DNA of 64,000 bases from Rhodococcus sp. 14-1411-2a (GTDB lineage: Bacteria > Actinomycetota > Actinomycetes > Mycobacteriales > Mycobacteriaceae): the NCBI RefSeq assembly GCF_002259485.1, contig NZ_NPGA01000008.1, positions 248,001 through 312,000 of the forward strand. The letters run 5' to 3'. The notes under the pieces are model-generated. The model had not been told where the DNA came from, did not search any database, and saw nothing but the letters and a program-made list of their open reading frames with translations. Position numbers and translations under genes: made by a program. This document shows, one piece after another, positions 51,764-60,131 of this stretch (its first letter is position 1; each line of letters opens with the position of its first letter).

Positions 51764-52921
51764 ATGAAGGAAGTACTCGACGAGATATTGTTCCGAGCGG
51801 TCCACACCGGCGCTGCACCGAACATCAGCGCCGTCGTCGCCGACCGCGAAGGAATCATCTACTCAGGCGGTGCCGGCCGACGAACCCCCGTGACGGAAGA
51901 TATCGTCGATGTGGACACTACATACCGGCTGGCATCGATGACCAAGATGGTCACTACTGTCGCCGCGCTCCAACTGGTCGAACGCGGCGAGATAGGGCTC
52001 GACGACCCCGCCGGCGCATACGTCCCGGGAATCGACCAGCTTCAGGTCCTCGACGCCATGACCTCGGACGGACCCCGCTTCCGCACTCCGTCGACGCAAC
52101 CGACCATTCGTCACCTGTTAACTCACACATCGGGATTGACCTACTGGTTCTGGAGCCCCGAGGTGTTCGCCTGGGAACAGGCGACCGGAACACCCAATGT
52201 TCTAGCAGGGAACGCCGCCGCGTTTACGGCGCCGTTGGTTGCCGATCCCGGAACGCGTTTCGAGTACGGAATGAATACCGACTACCTCGGAAAGATCATC
52301 GAGGTCGTCTCCGGGAACTCTCTACCCCGCCAGGTACACGATCACGTGACTGGTCCACTCGAGATGACACATACCACCTTCAGCCCCAGTGTCGAACAAC
52401 GTGAATCCTTGGTGCCCGTTTACGCGCTGACAGACAAGGGCTGGAGCGTGACCGACATCGACTGGCCGCAAGAGCCCGACTGGTGGGCCGGCGGCCATGC
52501 ATTATATTCCACGCCGCGTGACTACATCAGATTCCAGCAGATGCTTCTGCGTCGGGGTGAGTTGGACGGAGTTCGGATTCTGAGCGAAAAAACGGTGAGG
52601 GAAGCCTTCACTCCGCAGATCGGAAAGCTCGACATGCCCGCCACCATCCCGGCTGCCGATCCAGCCTCGAGTTCCGACTATCATTCCGGGGCGCACCAAA
52701 CCTGGGGTTGGGGCTTACAACTGAATCGGGAACAACGGCCGGGGCTGCGCGCCCCGCTGTCCGGCTCATGGGCTGGCCTGGCCAACACACACTTCTGGGT
52801 CGACCCGACGAACGGGATCGCCGCGTCCATCTATTCGCAATTCCTGCCGTTCGTAACCCCCGGATTCATGGCTGTCTACGAGGAATTCGAACGAGCTGTC
52901 TATGCCACGCACTCAGCGTGA
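51764..52921 (+). CDS. Serine hydrolase of the class C beta-lactamase/EstB family
   Basis: 385 residues, ATG after ACAGGATGGACAC. The catalytic S58-x-x-K61 is in LASMTKMVTTVAALQLVERG. The Y-x-N element is represented by FEYGMNTDYLGKIIE (Tyr168; N shifted by one), and the third motif by HQTWGWGLQL in place of K-T/S-G. DLAATYVPG-like DDPAGAYVPGIDQLQVLDAM and IRHLLTHTSGLTYWFWSPE complete the family pattern. No signal peptide, so an intracellular esterase is more likely than a peptidase or a lactamase. Divergent from the two-component operon. Confidence 0.88.
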   Translation: MKEVLDEILFRAVHTGAAPNISAVVADREGIIYSGGAGRRTPVTEDIVDVDTTYRLASMTKMVTTVAALQLVERGEIGLDDPAGAYVPGIDQLQVLDAMTSDGPRFRTPSTQPTIRHLLTHTSGLTYWFWSPEVFAWEQATGTPNVLAGNAAAFTAPLVADPGTRFEYGMNTDYLGKIIEVVSGNSLPRQVHDHVTGPLEMTHTTFSPSVEQRESLVPVYALTDKGWSVTDIDWPQEPDWWAGGHALYSTPRDYIRFQQMLLRRGELDGVRILSEKTVREAFTPQIGKLDMPATIPAADPASSSDYHSGAHQTWGWGLQLNREQRPGLRAPLSGSWAGLANTHFWVDPTNGIAASIYSQFLPFVTPGFMAVYEEFERAVYATHSA

Positions 52922-53150
52922 AACGCGTCCGAGGCCGGCGCGGCCACGATCGCCGTTCGGCGACGCGGTTGAGTAGCCACGATCGGGCCAAAATGCCGTG
53001 AGTCGTTGCCGGGACCGACTGTCCGTGGCCATGAAAAGTACCCGCTGGTGGCCAGGTCGAAGTCCACACCCCGTGTTCGTCGCGAAAGATCAGGACCTTG
53101 TCGGTGTCGTCGGCCGGATGTGCGAGTCGGTAGTGGGATGATCAGGAGTG

Positions 53151-54007
53151 TCAGGCCACCGTTGCCGACGCCTTGGCGACGAAGTCGAGACTGAGTGGGT
53201 TGTACCGCTCGTACTGCTCGTGCTGAGGCCAGTGCCCGCATTCGTCGAACAGTTCGAGACGTGCGCCCGGGATGTCCGCGGCCATTTTGCGTGCCTCGGG
53301 AACGTCGCCGAACGGGTTCTCTTGCCCCCCCACACCACGAGGGTCGGGGCGACGATCTTCGCGAGGCGGTCGGGCCTGAGCAGATTGCGCTGGCGGGTCT
53401 CCATGCTCTGCAGCGTCAAGAGATTGCCGATGTTCGCGATGAAATCCGGCTGATGGTAGATGCGGTGGCGCACGTCGATCAGCTCGTCCGTCGCGTCGGC
53501 CGGGTCGTGCATCACCAGATGCATGCGAGAGCGCGTCAGCTCGATGTCGTCGGTCTGGACTGCGCGCATGGTCGACGACTTGATCCGATCCATGACCACG
53601 GAATTGGCAACCGTGCCGCCCGCCGCCAGAAGTTGCAGCGACAGAACGCGTTCCGGCTGATCGGATGCGAGGTACGCCGCCACCCATCCACCCAGGGATT
53701 CACCGACCAGGTGTGCGCGGGACAGTCCGACTGCATCCATGTACGCCGCGAGATGCTCTACGTATCGCGGGATCTCGTATGGATAGTCGGGTTTACCGGT
53801 GTATCCGTGACCGTGCATGTCGATCGCGTGGCACTCGGCGTGGACCGCGATGTTGCGGGCGAACGCTTCGAGGTGGCCGCTCGTTCCGTGCAGGAAGATC
53901 ACGGCCTCGTCGCCCGACCCCGCCTGAAGCGACCGCGTCGGGACGCCCGCTGCGTCGACCGTCTTCATGCAGAAATCCAGGCCTGCCAATTCGGTCCAGA
54001 TGGTCAT
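53151..54007 (-). pseudogene. Meta-cleavage product hydrolase (alpha/beta fold), frameshifted
   Basis: From ATG 54007 the frame encodes VIFLHGTSGHLEAFARNIAV, AIDMHGHGYTGKPDYPYEIP, nucleophile S104 in HLVGESLGGWVAAYL, and APTLVVWGG. It then derails in a run of seven C (53325-53331, plus strand). One extra base would restore QENPFGDVPEARKMAADIPG and ECGHWPQHEQYERYNPLSLD with the catalytic His, ending at 53151. Restored length is about 285 residues, right for HsaD/MhpC/DmpD-type C-C hydrolases. It follows the extradiol dioxygenase with an ATGA overlap, as in meta-cleavage operons. Homopolymer position means either real inactivation or a sequencing slip. Confidence 0.85.
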
Positions 54008-54961
54008 GAGATCTCCTGTTTCTGTGTTGTGGGGTCGAGAATCGTGATTCCCATGCCCGTGAGCCATTCCGGGATCGCCTCGTACGCCACCCGTTCACCC
54101 GCGACGTCACGCAGGAGGGTGGACATCATCAGCCACGTGCGCAGTTCCTGCGCCCCGTTCCCTGCTTCCTTTTCGACGTAGTCCGTCGAGTAGTCGGCCA
54201 TTTCGTCCGCGTTGCCCTTCTCGAACAAGCGCAGCACGTAATCATCGAACGACGGTGTGATCGACGACTGAGCGGCACGAATGATCTCGCGACGCCGAAT
54301 GTCGTACTGCGACCAGTTGTCTCGACCGTCCAGCCGCGCTTGCACCATGAAGTCTTCGTCGTCGCCGTGCGGCTCCCGCCAGTCCGGCCAGGGAAGCCGG
54401 TGCGAAAGACCACCCGATTCGATGACGACCACCCGCTTACTGGACGACTCCCGTTCCAGAGACTCTCGAAGAGCCGCGGCGAACTCGCGGCACCGTGCAA
54501 AGGTCGGCAGCGGTGGCGCGAAGACGTTCACCACGATTGGAACTATGGGCACGTAGATTCCGTCGAGCAGGTTTTGGATCGCTTGCGACTGACCGTGATC
54601 GATCTGCAGGCGCGCAGAGAACGCTGGGTCGAACGCTCCGCCCTCGACCATGTCGTTCGCCAGATGCCGCGCGAGGTCGACGTCCACTAGTTGATCACCC
54701 TTGGGGGGTTCCTGACTCGCCGCTGGCGATGCATTCCCCCACTCCGATGGTGAAGGCGGGGATCAAATCGTGCCAGAAGCCGCGGAAGTGATTGGAGCCG
54801 AGCAGGATCACTACGTCGGGTGCAACGGCCGCGATGCGGTCGCGGGTGGTACGCAGTCCGTCACGGAAGCGCTCTGCCTCGGCCTTGTGCCTCGTTTCTT
54901 CCCAGTGGGTGTTCATCAACGTGCTGTGTGACGCGGCCACGCCGAGTACTACGGTTGCCAT
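54004..54961 (-). pseudogene. Class III extradiol ring-cleavage dioxygenase (LigB/MhpB-like), frameshifted
   Basis: From ATG 54961: MATVVLGVAASHSTLMNTHW with the Fe ligand region, VILLGSNHFRGFWHDLIPAF, IGVGECIASGESGTPQG and then a stop. Removing one base of the six-G run at 54703-54708 (plus strand) rejoins GTPKGDQLVDVDLARHLAND to SARLQIDHGQSQAIQNLLDG, VPIVVNVFAPPLPTFARCRE, VIESGGLSHRLPWPDWR and AGNGAQELRTWLMMSTLL. The restored protein is 318 residues, right for the MhpB-like family that opens catechols next to the diol. One extra base is thus the only defect visible. Its start lies three bases after the M20 remnant stop. Confidence 0.87.
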
Positions 54962-54964
54962 GGG

Positions 54965-55758
54965 TCAAAGTCCTACTTCCTGGAGCGAGCTGGTGACGGT
55001 GTCGATCGCGACTTCGACCAGGTAGTGCGTCAACTTCACGGCCTCGTCGAGGTCCACGGTGTTCATGCCCATGGCGAAGTCGACTTCGAACGGCGCGTTC
55101 GCCACTTTCGGCATGCCGACCCGTACGGTCGGAATCCCGCGGCTACGCAGGATGTTCGCGTCGGTTGCTCCGCTCTGGTCGTACGTCGGTTCGTGGGCGC
55201 GACCCTCGACGTCCGCCCAAGCACGAATCGCGCTGCGGCACAACCACATATCTTCGTCGGACGACTCCCCCGCGATCGACAGAACCGGTTCGATGTCGAT
55301 ACGCACGTCGCCGAGGTCGGCCGAGATCTCCCGCACTGCGGCGGTCAGTTCGCGTTTGGCCTGCGTCGGGGTGGTGCGTGGACTGAGTCTCAAGTCGACG
55401 GTCATCGTGACCTGCTCCGGGGTGAACGATGCGGTCCGCTCCCATCCCCCACGGATATTGGCCACCATTCCTTTGGGGGCCACAAGTCCTGAGGTGTTGG
55501 ACGCGCTGTATTTCGGGAACCAGGCTTCGAGCCGGGAAGCCACGGCACCGGCGGCCGCGATCGGATTGGAGTAGGGCAGTCGGTGGCGAGAACCCACTTA
55601 GGTATGGTGCCGTGGACGGTGATCGCGAACCACGCGAGACCTACTTCTTCCCACGACACGGTCCACCCCGGCTTGGCGATCAACGCGAAATCCGCCCACA
55701 CGCCCTGTTCGAGGAGGAACGAGCACAAGGCACCCTGCCCGGTGTTGAGCCGAAACAC
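54965..55758 (-). pseudogene. M20-family metallopeptidase remnant, 5'-truncated and frameshifted
   Basis: Two frames together give the C-terminal two thirds of an M20 (ArgE/DapE-like) amidohydrolase: NTGQGALCSFLLEQGVWADF, KPGWTVSWEEVGLAWFAITV, HGTIPK, then after a missing base near 55596 GSRHRLPYSNPIAAAGAVAS, GGWERTASFTPEQVTMTVDL and YDQSGATDANILRSRGIPTV. About 264 residues remain of a usual 400 or more. The N-terminal metal-binding region (H-x-D and E-E) is gone: the protein sequence stops at about 55750, exactly where the divergent exporter's remnant begins. Non-functional. Confidence 0.82.
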
Positions 55759-56660
55759 TCGCGGCGCTGCGCATGCTGCAGGGTTTCGGGGCCGCGGGAG
55801 GTGTAGTGCTCGCGATGGCTGTCGTACGAGACCTGTTTGACGGTAACGCGGCCGCCGTGATGATGTCCAGGTTGATGCTCGTCATGGGAGTTGCTCCGAT
55901 CCTGGCGCCCACGATCGGCGGGTTCGTGCTCACGGTGTCGACGTGGCGGTCGATCTTCCTGGTGTTGGCAGTGCTCGGTGCCGTGGTCGTTTTGCTGGGT
56001 CTGTTCGCGATGCCAGAGACCTTGCCCGTCGGTGCCCGTACCTGGCCCCGCCCTACTGTGATCGCCACCAACTACGGACGGTTGTGCACCAACCCGCACT
56101 TCGTCCGCATGGTCCTTGTATCTGGAGCCGGCCGGGTGCTGATGTTCTCGTACATCGCCGCATCCCCGTTCGTGCTTCAGGGCCAATTCGGACTCAGCCC
56201 GCAACAATTCGGATTGTCGTTCGCCGGCGGTGCCGCCGTCCTGATCGCGTCCTCCCAGCTCAAGGTCGTCCTGCTGAGTCGGTGGGGCCCACGAACGCTC
56301 CTCCGCGCCACGCTGTCCACAGGCGCTGTCGTGGGGGCCGTGTTCGTCGTTCTCGCCGCGACCGGAACAGGCGGCCTGTGGGGTTTCGCGGTGCCGGTGA
56401 TGGCTCTGCTTGCCGTGATGGGTTCGGTGATGCCCAACGCACCTGCCGTGGCACTGACCGACCAACGTGAAGTGGCGGGGACCGCATCGGCACTGATCGG
56501 CGGGTTCCAATTCACCTGCGCCGCAGCGGCGGCACCGGTGGTAGGACTGCTGGGAAACGACGCGCTCGCTGTCGCGTCGATGATGGGTGGGGCTGCCGCG
56601 GTGGCAGCACTCCTGGTATTCGCCGATCGTCGGCGCCGGCTCCCGAACAGAAACGAGTGA
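55749..56660 (+). pseudogene. Bcr/CflA-type MFS exporter missing its first three helices
   Basis: The frame begins directly after TGA 55746-55748 with ETLAALRMLQGFGAAGG, the TM4 motif of Bcr/CflA transporters, and continues AVVRDLFDGNAAAVMMSRLM, APILAPTIGGFVLTVSTWRS and to the end NRNE. About 300 residues remain, against roughly 400 in the family, so some 100 N-terminal residues (TM1-3 and the A motif) are lost. An internal ATG at 55773 could start a product, but it would lack half the transport path. The break point coincides with the truncated 5' end of the divergent M20 gene. Confidence 0.82.
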
Positions 56661-56661
56661 C

Positions 56662-57480
56662 ATGTCCTCTCCACGAAGTTCGTACGTCGACTGTGCACTC
56701 GGGCAGATGCACGTCACCCAGATGGGTGAGGGGCCGCCGCTCGTTCTGTTGCACCAAGCCCCGAGGTCGTGGGACGAGTTCCGCGAGTTCATCCCCTTGG
56801 TCGCGGCCGAGCACCGAGTGGTCGCGATGGACATGGTCGGATTCGGCGCGAGCGTCAAAGTGCCGGGCCCACAATCGATCGAGCTCTACGCTCGCGGTGT
56901 GCACGAAGTGCTGGCTGCGCTCGGGATCTCCGATGTCGACGTACTCGGCCATCACACGGGCGCGCTGGTTGCCCTCGAGGTGGCTGCGGCCTCGGGTGCG
57001 AATGAGTCCGACGCGCACATCGGTCACCTCGTTCTGTCGTCTTGCCCGTTCACCGGACCGGAACGTCGAGCACGTCCCGCCGACAAGGACGGAGTCGACT
57101 GCGCAGATCGTCGCGATGACGGCTCACATCTGATGACGCTGTGGAACAAGCGGTTTCCCTACTACCCGAGCCCACGGGGCCCACTGCTGGACCGATTCCT
57201 CCGAGACGCACTCACGTTCGGCATCGATCCAGCGGAGGGCCACCGCGCATGCGACCGTTACCGCATCGAGGACCGCATCGGATTGATTACGTCGCCCACA
57301 CTCCTCACCGGCGCATCGGACGACCCCTTCGCCATGCCCAACCTGCCTCCGCTGCGCAAACACCTCACCGGCGCAGCCAGCGTTCGGGTCCACGTCGTCG
57401 ACGGGGGTACCGTGGCGCTGTTCGAGGACAAAGCGGCAGAGATTGCCGGCCCGGTGAAAGAATTTCTGAGGGACGCCTGA
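56662..57480 (+). CDS. Alpha/beta hydrolase with an unusual G-H-H-T-G nucleophile elbow
   Basis: 272 residues, ATG one base after the exporter stop. Fold marks: PPLVLLHQAPRSWDEFREFI with oxyanion H-Q-A-P, VAMDMVGFGASVKVPGPQSI, then VDVLGHHTGALVALEVAAAS. The elbow reads G96-H97-H98-T99-G100, so the nucleophile position normally filled by Ser, Asp or Cys holds His. An acid residue and a final acceptor (DGGTVALFEDKA, no clear His) are also unclear. Related GYHTG/GHHTG proteins exist in annotated genomes, so the change may define a subfamily with non-hydrolytic chemistry. It is intact, unlike its four upstream neighbours. Confidence 0.78.
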   Translation: MSSPRSSYVDCALGQMHVTQMGEGPPLVLLHQAPRSWDEFREFIPLVAAEHRVVAMDMVGFGASVKVPGPQSIELYARGVHEVLAALGISDVDVLGHHTGALVALEVAAASGANESDAHIGHLVLSSCPFTGPERRARPADKDGVDCADRRDDGSHLMTLWNKRFPYYPSPRGPLLDRFLRDALTFGIDPAEGHRACDRYRIEDRIGLITSPTLLTGASDDPFAMPNLPPLRKHLTGAASVRVHVVDGGTVALFEDKAAEIAGPVKEFLRDA

Positions 57481-57541
57481 CCGCCCGTGCACCTCACGTC
57501 ATCCCGGGACGTCGCCGAACCGTCCTGACGTGGCTCCCCCT

Positions 57542-58513
57542 CTACCGGCCGAGGTCCAAGAGAACCCTGGCGCCGGACGCTGCGTGCTCGATCGCGGAAG
57601 TGAGTTCGCGTAGTGGGTACACCGCGGCGATGGGCTGGACTACTTTGGAGGAGTCAAGAATTGGCAGAATCGTTTGTGCCACCACCAGAGGTGTCTCCGT
57701 GAGATAGCGTGAAGTTCCCTGGTAGAACCCCCTGATCGTCAGGTCCTTGCTCAGAACGTCGAATGTGTCCACGGCGACGGGATCTCCGGTCACGTTGCCG
57801 TAGGTCACCAGCACACCGCCCGGTGCCAGCAGCTTGGCGAGGAGTCGGCTCGATTCGCCACCGAGAAGGTCCAGGGCGAGAACAGTGTTGAGACCTGCCA
57901 CGCGTTCGTGCGCCGCCTGTGCGCCGTCGTTGATGTCGATGACTACGTCGCACCCGAGCGCTTCGACTGCGGCGATGTCGTCGGCTCGGCGGACGATGCC
58001 GATCGTTCGAACGTCTCGCTTGCCCGCAAGGGTTATCAACCAGCGTGCGAGTCCCGAGGTGGCCGCGTTGAACACGACGGCGTCGCCGGGTTGCAACTGG
58101 GCGTAGTCGCGGAGCAGGAACTCCGCGGTGGCGGCATTGACGGTCAGCATCGCTGCTTGCTGGGGGTCGACCTCGGGCGGAACGACGACCAGGCTGGTGG
58201 CCGGCAGTGCGATTTGTTGGCGCCAGGTTCCTGATGTGAGAGGAAGCAGTACCCGTTGACCAACGGCGACCGAGGTCACATTCGCTCCGATGGCGGCCAC
58301 GACTCCGGTGCCTTCGTTCCCCACCTGCGCCGGAAAGTGCGCGATCAGGCCCGGTACGCGAGCAAACATCAGGTCGTTGAAGTTGATGGGCGCGTAGTCG
58401 ACGTCGACCAGAACCTCGTCGGCGGCTATGTCGGCGCTGTCGATGTCCGGTACCTCGTGCAGTCGATAGACCGACGAAGGGTTGCCGACGCCGGTGAGTT
58501 GGACTGTCTTCAT
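57542..58513 (-). CDS. Zinc-independent quinone oxidoreductase (MDR family)
   Basis: 323 residues. GroES-like start (VLVDVDYAPINFNDLMFARV, HFPAQVGNEGTGVVAAIGAN), then Rossmann part QPGDAVVFNAATSGLARWLI with atypical N-A-A-T-S-G-L-A loop, DVVIDINDGA, GGVLVTYGNVTGDP and RGFYQGTSRY. No Cys/His zinc ligands, as in QOR/2-enoyl-CoA reductase groups that use NADPH to reduce quinones or activated double bonds. Not clearly in an operon; convergent with the GHHTG hydrolase and followed on the same strand by nothing. Confidence 0.87.
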   Translation of the reverse strand: MKTVQLTGVGNPSSVYRLHEVPDIDSADIAADEVLVDVDYAPINFNDLMFARVPGLIAHFPAQVGNEGTGVVAAIGANVTSVAVGQRVLLPLTSGTWRQQIALPATSLVVVPPEVDPQQAAMLTVNAATAEFLLRDYAQLQPGDAVVFNAATSGLARWLITLAGKRDVRTIGIVRRADDIAAVEALGCDVVIDINDGAQAAHERVAGLNTVLALDLLGGESSRLLAKLLAPGGVLVTYGNVTGDPVAVDTFDVLSKDLTIRGFYQGTSRYLTETPLVVAQTILPILDSSKVVQPIAAVYPLRELTSAIEHAASGARVLLDLGR

Positions 58514-58587
58514 TGGTGAACCTCATTCTGGTGGTGGTGAGCAAGGGACCGTTGTTACGCTGAGATAATGGGGGGCGATGAAATCTG

Positions 58588-59013
58588 TCAATCGACGTAG
58601 TCGATGCGTACCGATATCGGTGTCGTCTCCAAGGCTTGCGCGACTTTGAATCCAACGGAGCCGAACGTTCGTGCCCTGGCGACCACGTCGTCGTCGGGCC
58701 TCAGTGTGGCGACTCCGGTACGCCAATGCCTACCCTGTCGCACACGAACTTTCGGGTTGTCGACGATGTTGATGCCCCATCCGGAGCGAGTTCCGTGTTG
58801 ACTGATCACCCATGCGCCGGTGCTGTCGAATTGAGCGTTCACCGGCACCCGGCGCATCTTGCCGCTCTTGCGTCCGATGGTCTCCAACTCGGTAGTCATG
58901 GCAGTGCGAACACCTATTTTACTCAGTCCCAACACAATTGGGTTCAGATATCGGCCGACAGCGCGCTCTCTGCGAAACTTGCGAAGCTTCCGATCGTCCT
59001 CTGCATTCGACAT
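58588..59013 (-). CDS. Deazaflavin (F420)-dependent nitroreductase/Ddn family protein
   Basis: 141 residues from ATG 59013. Split beta-barrel of the Ddn (FDOR-A) family: LNPIVLGLSKIGVRTAMTTE, LETIGRKSGKMRRVPVNAQF, WVISQHGTRSGWGINIVDNP and VRVRQGRHWRTGVATLR. The T-x-G-R-K-S-G phosphate loop binds F420. Members use F420H2 to reduce quinones, nitro groups or enones and are nearly confined to mycolic-acid actinobacteria, which supports the host assignment. It is downstream of the small membrane protein gene on the same strand. Confidence 0.87.
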   Translation of the reverse strand: MSNAEDDRKLRKFRRERAVGRYLNPIVLGLSKIGVRTAMTTELETIGRKSGKMRRVPVNAQFDSTGAWVISQHGTRSGWGINIVDNPKVRVRQGRHWRTGVATLRPDDDVVARARTFGSVGFKVAQALETTPISVRIDYVD

Positions 59014-59130
59014 TTTCGACCTCTCTCGACCTTGTGAATTGATTCGAACAACGACAACCGCGGGTGACTCGACCAGCCGATCAGTCGTCCAGCCATCCGG
59101 CCACACAAAACACAAGCAGCACAACAGTTC

Positions 59131-59532
59131 TCAGCGTGCCGTCCGCCCCAACCGGAGCGCCAATGCTCCGGCCGCCACGGCCGACAACGCCACCCCCGGT
59201 GCCATCACCGTCGTCGAACCGGCGATTTCCTTCCGACGAGCGGCCGCGATCCAGGCCACAGCGTCGACGGCATCCATGACGATGTTGAGGCGGATGAAAT
59301 CTTCCGGGGACCGGAAGCGGTCGAGTCTCGTCAGCCCGAGCGCGAGGGCTGCGTTACGGATTCCGAACATCTGTTGATAGGCAACGGCCACAGTGCCCTT
59401 CGATTCCATACCGAAGAATCGGGCCACGAGCGTAGGCGCGGCAAGGTGACTGGTGGCAACCATGATGCGACCGACGATCAACATCCGCAGGGGGACGGAC
59501 GATGCGAACGTTTCGGAACTATCCTTGGGCAC
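59131..59532 (-). CDS. Small membrane protein of unknown function
   Basis: 133 residues from GTG 59532 (AAGGAGG six bases upstream; an in-frame GTG at 59556 lies before that site). Three or four hydrophobic segments: LRMLIVGRIMVATSHLAAPT, MFGIRNAALALGLTRLDRF, VMDAVDAVAWIAAARR and VMAPGVALSAVAAGALALRL. This pattern is seen in uncharacterised actinobacterial proteins of about 130 residues; no catalytic residues stand out. It precedes the Ddn-like gene and faces the HxlR gene, so the operator at 59670 may control it. Confidence 0.75.
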   Translation of the reverse strand: MPKDSSETFASSVPLRMLIVGRIMVATSHLAAPTLVARFFGMESKGTVAVAYQQMFGIRNAALALGLTRLDRFRSPEDFIRLNIVMDAVDAVAWIAAARRKEIAGSTTVMAPGVALSAVAAGALALRLGRTAR

Positions 59533-59669
59533 AGTGCCCTCCTTCTTCGAGTGCACCGGACGATCGTGTAGCCGACCGGTACTGGGATTGGGGTGGCCGC
59601 GCGTGGCGCCTGATCGGTGGCGTGAGCCCCCGTGTGCGATGACGCTAGTTCACTAGTGTTATTATAGCA

Positions 59670-59686
59670 ACTACCATTTTGGTAGT
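59670..59686. promoter_or_regulatory. Putative HxlR operator ACTACC-N5-GGTAGT
   Basis: Perfect 6-5-6 inverted repeat ACTACC ATTTT GGTAGT in the divergent gap between the membrane-protein gene and the HxlR gene, matching the geometry of the site at 4001-4017 before the first HxlR operon. Confidence 0.62.
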
Positions 59687-59746
59687 GCCGAGCTCGTCGT
59701 GTCGACTCGCCGGTTCGGACTAAACGGAAGTGAGGTGCAGAACGCG

Positions 59747-60100
59747 ATGGACGATGAGCACGTCGAGGTAGACCCGTACTGTCCCTACTTCGCTGCAGGA
59801 ATGCGAATGCTGGATCAACGCTGGGCGGGCACCGTGCTTCGAACGCTGATTGCGGGACCCCAACGGTTCAACGACATCGCCGCCGCGATTCCCGGCATCA
59901 CCGACAGCACGTTGTCCAAGCGCCTCAAAGGACTGGAGTCCGGTGGCCTCGTCGCTCGGGTGGTGCATCCGACGACACCGGTCCGAATCGAATACCGGCT
60001 CACCGACATGGGGACTGCGTTGGGCAAAGTTCTCTTGCAGTTGAACGGTTGGGCACTCGAATGGGTGAAACTGCCCGCGGTCGAACAGGAATCGAACTAG
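59747..60100 (+). CDS. HxlR-family winged-helix regulator
   Basis: 117 residues from ATG 59747 (GAGGTG upstream; GTG 59699 would add 16 residues). HxlR core: PYCPYFAAGMRMLDQRWAGT, VLRTLIAGPQRFNDIAAAIP, GITDSTLSKRLKGLESGGLV, IEYRLTDMGTALGKVLLQLN. The conserved redox Cys of the family is present in DPYCPYF. It is divergent from the membrane-protein and Ddn-like genes, which it probably represses through the palindrome 60 bases upstream. Convergent with the PucR-type gene. Confidence 0.87.
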   Translation: MDDEHVEVDPYCPYFAAGMRMLDQRWAGTVLRTLIAGPQRFNDIAAAIPGITDSTLSKRLKGLESGGLVARVVHPTTPVRIEYRLTDMGTALGKVLLQLNGWALEWVKLPAVEQESN

Positions 60101-60131
60101 CGCCTGGAGGTAGGGCCGCGGCGCACTCGCG

